DNA of 37,375 nucleotides from Lentisphaerota bacterium (GTDB lineage: Bacteria > Verrucomicrobiota > Lentisphaeria > Oligosphaerales > JABHEG01), in assembly GCA_018676675.1 (NCBI GenBank), contig JABHEG010000155.1:1-37375 (forward strand), read 5' to 3'. How positions within the stretch are numbered: position 1 is the stretch's first letter; each line of letters starts with the position of its first letter. The notes under the pieces are model-generated. The model was not told where the DNA came from, did not search any database, and was given only the letters and a program-made list of their open reading frames with translations. Of the stretch, positions 31,847 to 37,375 are shown piece after piece. A program made the position numbers and the translations under genes.

Positions 31847-33184
31847 GTACACTCCCGCGCCGCTTTGACGCTCGCCTTCGCCCTATCGGCAGTCACCACC
31901 TTCCTGGCTTGTGCCGCCCCCGTTCAGGTGTTGATAGAAGCACGGCTCGTTGACACGAGCAGCCGGAAACCGAAGATCCTCTCTGCTCCGAAAGTCACAG
32001 TCATCGAAGGTCAAGATGCGATGGTCGCCGTCTGCCAGGAACACATCCTGGTGCTACCGGCCCCCGAATTGGCTGAGTATACCCAGACCCTCTCCGAGGG
32101 CATCTCTCTCAGCGTCCGCCCCAAGATGGTGGGGGAGCGCGTCCTCCTGAAGGGCACGCTCACCGCGTCCGTGGATGGCGCTGAGTTCCATCGCACGAAG
32201 GACGAAATCTCGGCGTCCCTGCGCCAAGAAAAGACGGCTTTCGTCATCCTGTTGTCCCCGGGGGAGACCAAAGAGATGCCTGCGGGGCAGCAGATGACCC
32301 TTGAGTTGGCGGCTGAGCCAATCGTCCTTGCCAACGCCGCGTCTGTCTACTGGCAAGCGTTTGCCGCACTCCCTCCGCAACCTGATGGCAACGATCCGGA
32401 GGCCCTCAATGCCTGGGTGGCCGATTCCGAGGCGGCCCTGGTCCAGTTACACAAGGCGGCAGGCATGGCCCATTGCGACTGGACACTTGACTACTCCCAG
32501 GGGTACGACATGGTCATGCCCCACCTGGGCAAGATGCGCACTCTCGCCAAGGCGGCCGTCGCACGGGCGAGGGGAACACTTCGGAGTGATCCAGAGCAGG
32601 CACACGCCGACCTTAGGGCCGTGTTCTGCGCCGCGCGTCACCTTGGCACGGACCCGCTCCTCATTTCCCAACTCGTCCGCCTTGCCTTGGAGAACAACGT
32701 TCGGGACACCCTTGCCCAGGCGTCCGAAGACATTCCCGCTCCGGAACTCAAAGCATGGTGTGACCTCCTGCGTGTGCGACCTGCTATGCCTACCCTTGCC
32801 GAAATCATGGGCAGAGAACGGGAAGTCTCGATAGCCCATTTTCAGAGCGAGTTGGCCGAGGCCGATCAGAAGAAAAGAGGCGACTTGCTCCGGAAGCTCG
32901 GGCTGAATGAGCGAATGCCCGTCGCAAGACTTGAGAAGATGCTGAAAGAAGCCGACGCCGACTACCTCAAACTGGTGTCGGTTACTCAACTGCCGCCGGC
33001 CGAACGGAAGCCCGCCTTTGAGGCCTTCGAGGATGAGATGGGAGTCCGGGGGAACGTCATCTCAAAGCTCTTGATCCCCGCTGTCGGAAAGGCCGCCGAA
33101 AAACTGAGCAGAGGCGAAGCGGAGACCGAGGCCTTGTGCATCCGGCTTGAGAGGCAGCTGGCCCCGACCAGGGAAGCGCAATAG
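31844..33184 (+). CDS. Exported protein fusing a secretin-like domain to a PVC-type helical domain
   Basis: The product is 446 residues with the signal peptide MVHSRAALTLAFALSAVTTFLACA. Residues about 26-125 resemble the beta-rich core of GspD/PilQ-type secretins: VQVLIEARLVDTS, KILSAPKVTVIEGQDAMVAV and GISLSVRPKMVGERVLLKGTL. It is far too short to form a secretin pore, and no N0/N1 domains precede it. From about residue 160 to the end the protein is helical (YWQAFAALPPQPDG; HCDWTLDYSQGYDMVMPHLGKMRTLAKAAVARARG; DLRAVFCAARHLGTDPLLISQLVRLALE), a pattern I associate with uncharacterised PVC-superphylum proteins. As the third gene of the sigma/anti-sigma operon it may sense or scaffold something in the periplasm. 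The function is unknown. Confidence 0.75.
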   Translation: MVHSRAALTLAFALSAVTTFLACAAPVQVLIEARLVDTSSRKPKILSAPKVTVIEGQDAMVAVCQEHILVLPAPELAEYTQTLSEGISLSVRPKMVGERVLLKGTLTASVDGAEFHRTKDEISASLRQEKTAFVILLSPGETKEMPAGQQMTLELAAEPIVLANAASVYWQAFAALPPQPDGNDPEALNAWVADSEAALVQLHKAAGMAHCDWTLDYSQGYDMVMPHLGKMRTLAKAAVARARGTLRSDPEQAHADLRAVFCAARHLGTDPLLISQLVRLALENNVRDTLAQASEDIPAPELKAWCDLLRVRPAMPTLAEIMGREREVSIAHFQSELAEADQKKRGDLLRKLGLNERMPVARLEKMLKEADADYLKLVSVTQLPPAERKPAFEAFEDEMGVRGNVISKLLIPAVGKAAEKLSRGEAETEALCIRLERQLAPTREAQ

Positions 33185-33395
33185 ACGTCTCTGATCCGGG
33201 ATGAGCTCTGGGATCGACGTATTGTCGTCCTGCGGGACTTTGCAGTCCTTGCTGCTGCAAGGTTGTTCAAGGCCTCGCTCTGCCTTCTCGAGATCGAGCT
33301 GCTCAGGCTCCTGCGACGGAGGCGGAAGCACGTGAGGCTGGGCGGTCCCAGAGTCCGAAGTTCCCTATACAGAGTGGGCCTATGCGTCGCGGTAC

Positions 33396-34541
33396 TTAGG
33401 GGGAAATGACGATCTTATGTGACTGCAATCTGCTGTAGGTTGCAATAGGGTCTAATTTATACTGCCAAAACGTTGTTGTTGTCGAGACAGGAATCTCAAT
33501 CGTCCCGGAAAACTGCTTGAACGGGCCATTAGGTCCTGTTGTTGAGATCCACCCGAAATGCCCTTCCTCCACACTGAGTTCCAATGTAATTGGTTTCTTG
33601 TATTCCAATTTCTCAGGAAAACCTGCGACACCGTTTGCCAATGGTATTACTGGCGGAGGTATGGTTCTTGGGCGTTCGGTTTTCATAACAATCTTCTCGC
33701 CATCGCTTACCGCGGTTACCTGACCATCATATGCTGTCGAGTAAGTATGTTTTCCTTTGGGTTTATCATGTAGCATCTGATAGAGACCGGGATAGCGGGT
33801 GTAGGGGGTACCTTCATTATTTGCATAATAACTCAGGCAGGTTGAGACATGGTAGCGTGGATTGACAGCGTCATTCCAATAGGGAGCATGGAAGCCATGG
33901 TGTCCGGCAGTTAGTACGGTCGCTCTCAGTTTCTCAGGAGGAATGCTCCTTGGTGGGGAATAATTATCTCCCGCAAAAATGAACACATTCTTGCCATGCT
34001 GAACCCGCAATATTATGGATGTATTGTTGAGATAGCTATGTTCCTTTTTGGGGTTGGTAGGGTATTCTTTCCCGTTGACTTCTACAGGCCACAGGACCTC
34101 CATGCTGATATCCTCATCCCAGTCAAGTGTTGTACCGGAAAGTGCAGTTTTGTAGATCCACTTGTTCTGATTGGTTGGGGTTCGGAGGGCTATGTGTTTA
34201 TCATCGATCAAATGAATGCCGGGAGCAGGTTGATTGACAAGTCCCGTATCTACAAGTCCGTTCACTTCCCACATTTTCATCAGTTCTGCGAGTGAACCAA
34301 TATGATCATTATGCGGGTGAGTGATGAGAATTCTATCTATACGTTTATGACCTCGCTCTTTGAGATACGTGGTGATTTGTTTAGCAGCATCAGGTCCAGC
34401 AGTATCGATCAGGAAGACCTTTCCGGATGAGGTCTCCAGAGCCACTGCGGTACTGGCACCCGTCTCAAACCAGGTCACAGTCACCGTAGACGAAAATGCC
34501 GTGATATGAAGCGTAAGAATGAGCACTAGCATTTTTCTCAT
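33396..34541 (-). CDS. Secreted ComEC-like metallo-beta-lactamase-fold hydrolase, AT-rich
   Basis: The product is 381 residues. A signal peptide (MRKMLVLILTLHITAFS) precedes an MBL domain whose order resembles the ComEC/Rec2 C-terminal hydrolase: TWFETGASTAVALET, VFLIDTAGP, the zinc motif THPHNDHIG (H75, H77, D79, H80), STSI-like NNTSIILRVQHGKNVFIFAGDNYSP and LTAGHHGF. A small beta domain ends the protein. It may act on phosphodiester or nucleic acid substrates outside the cytoplasm. The ATG at 34541 follows AAGGAA on the minus strand. Base composition is distinctly lower in GC (25 of 60 bases are G or C at 34021-34080, against 41 of 60 at 10381-10440), and the protein is rich in Lys, Asn and Thr. 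Recent acquisition is a reasonable inference. It lies 180 bases after the phospholipase-type gene. Confidence 0.88.
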   Translation of the reverse strand: MRKMLVLILTLHITAFSSTVTVTWFETGASTAVALETSSGKVFLIDTAGPDAAKQITTYLKERGHKRIDRILITHPHNDHIGSLAELMKMWEVNGLVDTGLVNQPAPGIHLIDDKHIALRTPTNQNKWIYKTALSGTTLDWDEDISMEVLWPVEVNGKEYPTNPKKEHSYLNNTSIILRVQHGKNVFIFAGDNYSPPRSIPPEKLRATVLTAGHHGFHAPYWNDAVNPRYHVSTCLSYYANNEGTPYTRYPGLYQMLHDKPKGKHTYSTAYDGQVTAVSDGEKIVMKTERPRTIPPPVIPLANGVAGFPEKLEYKKPITLELSVEEGHFGWISTTGPNGPFKQFSGTIEIPVSTTTTFWQYKLDPIATYSRLQSHKIVISP

Positions 34542-34721
34542 AGAAGTTCCTTCTTCGAACGGTCGTTAGCTATGTGCTTTTCTTGTGGACTCCGCACTTC
34601 TTGTGTTACAGCCTTCCCGATTCTCCAACCAAGCCGGGGCATCCCGGGTTGCAGGAAGCGTAGCCAGATGCTCGGAAGGGGATGCCACCGACTGCATCGT
34701 CTGGTTGCCGGGCACAGCGAG

Positions 34722-36116
34722 TTACTCGTTGATTACCGGACAGACCGCAACCATGCTGCAATCTTCGAGTAACCCCCGGGGAGCATTGACAGTGACTGAG
34801 GCCCGCCGCATATATCTCTTCATGTCGGCCGGAACTGTAAACACCAGGCTGTTGTTACCGCCCGGGCTGAGCGCCGCAGTCTGCGTCCTGCCGCTGTCGG
34901 AGAACGTCACGTAGATACTGGCATCAGCGGGGGCTCCGGTTTTCCATTCAATGTGAAGACTGAACTGTTCGCCGGCCTTAGCCATGAAATATTCGCTCCT
35001 CCACGCTACTGACTTGGGACCCGGTGCACGCCAGCCGTCGGGTGCCTGCCACACATCGGACGACGCAAATTCGCGCCTCCATGAGACAGCAAAGTTGCCG
35101 TTGCGCAGCAGGTTGTTGCGGGGCGTCGACGGTGCCAGAGCCAGATCCCCGGTGCTGCTTTCTCCGGCCTTGATTTGCACAGTGCGTGAGGCTGGCATCG
35201 AGCCGGGGCCCATGGCCCAGAGCGTGTAGTTCCCCGGTGGCAAGCCACGCATCACGTAGGTTCCATCCGGCCCTGCCAGTGTGTCGTACGGCTTGCCCTC
35301 GAGCATGATCTTCGCGGTGAAGCCCTCGGCCCCCTTCACGGTCGGCGTGGTGATCACGCCCGCCAGCTCGCCTGTTCCGGCCGACAAGGGAATGTTCTGC
35401 CAGAGGTGCCCGAGCGTATGCAGGGCATCGGCGACGGCCCTGGCGCACTCGTTTGCGGAGAGCAGTTCGAGTTTTTCTGCGGCCTTACGGTTGTCTGCTT
35501 CGACCAGCGGCTGAAGCTCGGTAGCGATCTTCTTCGAGAATGCCCGCAGCTCAAGTAAGCGCTCCTTCAGAGCGGCGATGGCAGCGCTATCGGTCTTTCC
35601 CAGCAGCTTGGGGCTGTAGGGGACAATGCCAATATCTGCGGCAACGACCCAATTCTCCATCTTGGGGTGGTTCGGGCCGTAGAGGGGGATCGTGTGCGGG
35701 GGTGCACCTGTGTCTTCGACCATGTGAATGAGGACGCCAAGCCTGCCCCAGGCGCTCAAAGCGTTCTCACCCCGAAGCGCGGCCAGGGCGCGACGAAATA
35801 TCGGCTCTACTGCCGCGTCGTCAGCGGGTACGCCGTGTCCCTGCCCGGGTTGAATGACAGGAAAGAGGAAATCCCGTGTCTGTGTGCGCATGCCGGCCAC
35901 GCCGGCCAGTTCACCACCCGCGGCCCAGTCACCCATCCAGGATGCATTGCTCAGCCAGGAGGCGTGATTGTCGACAGCCTCGTGAAGCGGATCGTCGGCA
36001 GGCAAAGCCGCAACAGCGGCCTGCGTAATCTTCGGATGCGGCCCCCAAGCGAATGCCAGGCCGGCGAGGAACACAAAACAGACGCTCAGAATCAAAGATC
36101 GTGCTCTCGCTGTCAT
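34722..36116 (-). CDS. Secreted zinc phospholipase C / S1-P1 nuclease-type protein
   Basis: The product is 464 residues. The signal peptide MTARARSLILSVCFVFLAGLAFA is predicted to be cut directly before W24-G-P-H. An N-terminal Trp of the mature enzyme is a zinc ligand in this superfamily. The other ligands fit: D63 in MGDWA, H131-x3-D135-x5-H141 (HMVEDTGAPPH), H150-x3-E154 (NHPKMENW), all before about residue 160; a helical bundle continues to about 265. A carboxypeptidase-regulatory-like beta domain follows (about 270-350, LAGPDGTYVMRGLPPGNYTLWA), and then a C-terminal jelly-roll-like domain (LLRNGNFAVSWRREF) that may bind a ligand. It should hydrolyse phosphodiesters, either lipid headgroups or nucleic acid. 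The start at 36116 was preferred over the longer open frame because of the signal peptide. Confidence 0.87.
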   Translation of the reverse strand: MTARARSLILSVCFVFLAGLAFAWGPHPKITQAAVAALPADDPLHEAVDNHASWLSNASWMGDWAAGGELAGVAGMRTQTRDFLFPVIQPGQGHGVPADDAAVEPIFRRALAALRGENALSAWGRLGVLIHMVEDTGAPPHTIPLYGPNHPKMENWVVAADIGIVPYSPKLLGKTDSAAIAALKERLLELRAFSKKIATELQPLVEADNRKAAEKLELLSANECARAVADALHTLGHLWQNIPLSAGTGELAGVITTPTVKGAEGFTAKIMLEGKPYDTLAGPDGTYVMRGLPPGNYTLWAMGPGSMPASRTVQIKAGESSTGDLALAPSTPRNNLLRNGNFAVSWRREFASSDVWQAPDGWRAPGPKSVAWRSEYFMAKAGEQFSLHIEWKTGAPADASIYVTFSDSGRTQTAALSPGGNNSLVFTVPADMKRYMRRASVTVNAPRGLLEDCSMVAVCPVINE

Positions 36117-36416
36117 CCTATCACATCTCCATATCGTTGCTGTGGCACCCTCGGTCAGGACGCCTCTTTTGTTATACCGACAGCAGCCTGCGGTCAACCG
36201 TAGTGTTTGACTTCGTCGCCGAGAAGCGTGGCCCTCTTCTGCAGTCGACATTAATGGCGTACGGTCTATGCTAGTCGTCCGGTACTAAATCGCTTTGGAT
36301 TATGTTTGACAAGTGTTTTGGCTCTGTCGGATCGGACCAGCGCAATGGGTTGGTCCCCATGTTAATGCGAAGGTCAACAGGGTGTAAGCGGGCGAAACAC
36401 AGAAGAGGAGATGACA
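36117..36416. other. Divergent intergenic region
   Basis: This is the 300-base gap between the phospholipase-type gene (minus) and the alpha/beta hydrolase (plus). The minus-strand promoter candidate is listed separately. On the plus strand TTGACA occurs at 36306-36311, but no matching -10 lies 16-18 bases downstream. No gene was seen. Confidence 0.4.
36171..36197 (-). promoter_or_regulatory. Possible promoter of the phospholipase-type gene
   Basis: On the minus strand TTGACC (36197-36192) is followed after 15 bases by TATAAC (36176-36171). The hexamers are good but the spacer is short. A start near 36164 would leave a leader of about 48 bases before the ATG at 36116. Confidence 0.35.
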
Positions 36417-36419
36417 GTG
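36407..36419 (+). promoter_or_regulatory. Ribosome binding site selecting a GTG start
   Basis: AAGAGGAG ends at 36410, directly against an ATG at 36411, which leaves no spacer. The GTG at 36417 has a 6-base spacing and opens a better signal peptide (MKIRSAIGICILATQF), so it is the more likely start. Confidence 0.6.
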
Positions 36420-37259
36420 AAGATAAGATCGGCAATTGGTATATGCATCCTGGCAACGCAGTTCATAACCGGAAGAGCAACGATGGGTGCGGAGAGATTC
36501 TACGACGCAGGCTTCAAAGCGGACCTGGAATTTCTTGGTCCTGAACGCAAGGAACGGCTGGATCTCTATTATCCGAAATCGCCAGCTCCCGGAGAGAAGT
36601 TCCCCGGAGTAGTGGTTATTCACGGCGGCGGCTGGTGCGGCGGGGATAAAGGCGCCAGACGTGAAATCAACATCGGCTCGAACCTGGCGCGTGCGGGTTA
36701 CGTGTGTGTCAGCATCAACTACGAGCTGTTCAAGCCCAAAAAGCCGAGCTGGCCCCAAAATATCTACGACTGCAAACGTGCGGTTCAGTATCTTCGTGTG
36801 AACGCTGAGAGACTGCACGTTGATCCTGAACGCATCGGTTCCATCGGCGGTTCTGCAGGTGGGCATCTGGCAGCCATGATCGGTGTGTGCGGACCTGACG
36901 CGGAACTCGAGCCGCCTGCGCCCTATCCCGGCGTATCGAGCAAGGTCCATGCTGCTGTGTACATGTACGGACTCGCAAACTTGCTGGACTGGGTCTGCAG
37001 GGGCAAACAGGTGTTCGCCGATCAGAAGGCCATGCTTGGCGCCTCGCATAAGGAGAACCGGAAACTATGGGAATCGGCATCCCCGATCTTTCAGGCGGAT
37101 GCGAACGACTGTCCGATACTGCTCCTGCACGGCACAAAGGATACCACAAATTACTACACGCAATCGGAAAGATTTGCCAAGCGTCTCGCCGAAATCGGAC
37201 TGGAACACGAATGCTACATTATTGAAGGCGCAGGTCACCAGAGCTCAGTGTTCCTGTAA
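36417..37259 (+). CDS. Secreted alpha/beta-hydrolase esterase, short at the C-terminus
   Basis: The product is 280 residues from the GTG start. After a signal peptide of about 26 residues comes an acetyl-xylan-esterase/BD-FAE-like alpha/beta-hydrolase: the oxyanion motif VVVIHGGGWCGGDKG, the nucleophile elbow GSIGGSAGGHLAA (Ser146), a likely acid Asp242 in LLHGTKDTT, and the catalytic His274 in IEGAGHQ. Expected substrates are acetyl or similar esters on a polysaccharide. Only six residues follow His274 (QSSVFL), whereas relatives normally continue for 20-30 residues with a final helix. The same frame stays open after the stop but does not look like that helix. The enzyme may be truncated at its end by recombination near 37250, or naturally short. 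Confidence 0.85.
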   Translation: MKIRSAIGICILATQFITGRATMGAERFYDAGFKADLEFLGPERKERLDLYYPKSPAPGEKFPGVVVIHGGGWCGGDKGARREINIGSNLARAGYVCVSINYELFKPKKPSWPQNIYDCKRAVQYLRVNAERLHVDPERIGSIGGSAGGHLAAMIGVCGPDAELEPPAPYPGVSSKVHAAVYMYGLANLLDWVCRGKQVFADQKAMLGASHKENRKLWESASPIFQADANDCPILLLHGTKDTTNYYTQSERFAKRLAEIGLEHECYIIEGAGHQSSVFL

Positions 37260-37314
37260 AATGAGACGCCCGTTTTTTTCCCGACCGATGGCCGCACCGG
37301 GCGGGCAACCGGTG

Positions 37315-37350
37315 CAATTGTAAGCAACCTCGGCAAAGGGCTTACAATTG
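37315..37350. repeat. Perfect 11-base inverted repeat
   Basis: CAATTGTAAGC (37315-37325) and GCTTACAATTG (37340-37350) are exact reverse complements around a 14-base loop. No T-run follows, so it is not a standard terminator. It may be the end of a mobile or dispersed element, or a stem-loop in the 3' region of the esterase transcript. Confidence 0.6.
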
Positions 37351-37375
37351 TGGAAACCACCTTACATCCTGTTCT

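Noticed and set aside
37273..37279. Run of seven T after the esterase gene as an intrinsic terminator
   Set aside because: No stable GC-rich stem directly precedes it.
1..37375. tRNA, rRNA, CRISPR array or intact insertion sequence
   Set aside because: No T-loop/anticodon arrangement, rRNA core sequence, regularly spaced repeats or full transposase were seen on either strand.

Overview
The window (37,375 bases, mostly GC-rich at roughly 60-65%) looks like a chromosomal accessory region of a free-living, glycan-degrading bacterium. It is rich in secreted sulfatases, very large multidomain glycosidase-like proteins, dispersed intergenic repeats, and an ECF sigma factor operon that ends in a PVC-type helical protein. 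This combination is typical of the PVC superphylum (Lentisphaerota, Kiritimatiellota, Planctomycetota, Verrucomicrobiota). The phylum assignment is an inference; no rRNA, tRNA or universal marker gene is present to settle it.

Layout. Positions 15-5202 (minus strand) carry an active-looking type I sulfatase with a C-terminal EF-hand, a truncated sulfatase, and a 1003-residue polytopic membrane protein. A 628-base divergent regulatory region follows, with a near-consensus sigma70 promoter and a LacI-type operator. Positions 5831-15406 (plus) hold an 1806-residue secreted glycosidase-like protein, a cytoplasmic metallo-beta-lactamase-fold hydrolase and a 978-residue GH43/GH117-like propeller protein. 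Convergent to these is a 998-residue ThuA-like plus TIM-barrel protein (15444-18440, minus). Positions 18797-21157 (plus) carry a polysaccharide pyruvyl transferase family protein and a BNR/Asp-box sialidase-like protein, both without signal peptides. Positions 21351-27347 (minus) carry a CapA-type phosphoesterase, an alpha/beta esterase and a large CBM9-like/TIM-barrel/CBM protein. A 511-base repeat-bearing intergenic segment separates this from a divergent 773-residue TIM-barrel protein, which is followed directly by a decayed sulfatase. Positions 30718-33184 form a tightly packed sigma factor / zinc anti-sigma factor / secretin-like fusion operon. Positions 33396-36116 (minus) carry an AT-richer ComEC-like metallohydrolase and a secreted zinc phospholipase C/S1-P1 nuclease-type protein. 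The window ends with a secreted alpha/beta hydrolase (36417-37259, plus) that seems short at its C-terminus.

How the parts may work together. Most of the window reads as one or more catabolic islands for a sulfated, possibly acidic or esterified polysaccharide. Sulfatases, esterases and glycosidase-like enzymes would act outside the cell or in the periplasm, and cytoplasmic partners would finish the products. The operator between the sulfatase and the giant glycosidase suggests sugar-responsive repression. No SusC/SusD pair, ABC transporter, TonB receptor, sulfatase-maturation enzyme or LacI regulator is encoded here. Two sulfatase relics and two repeat-like intergenic blocks show that the island is being remodelled by insertion and deletion.
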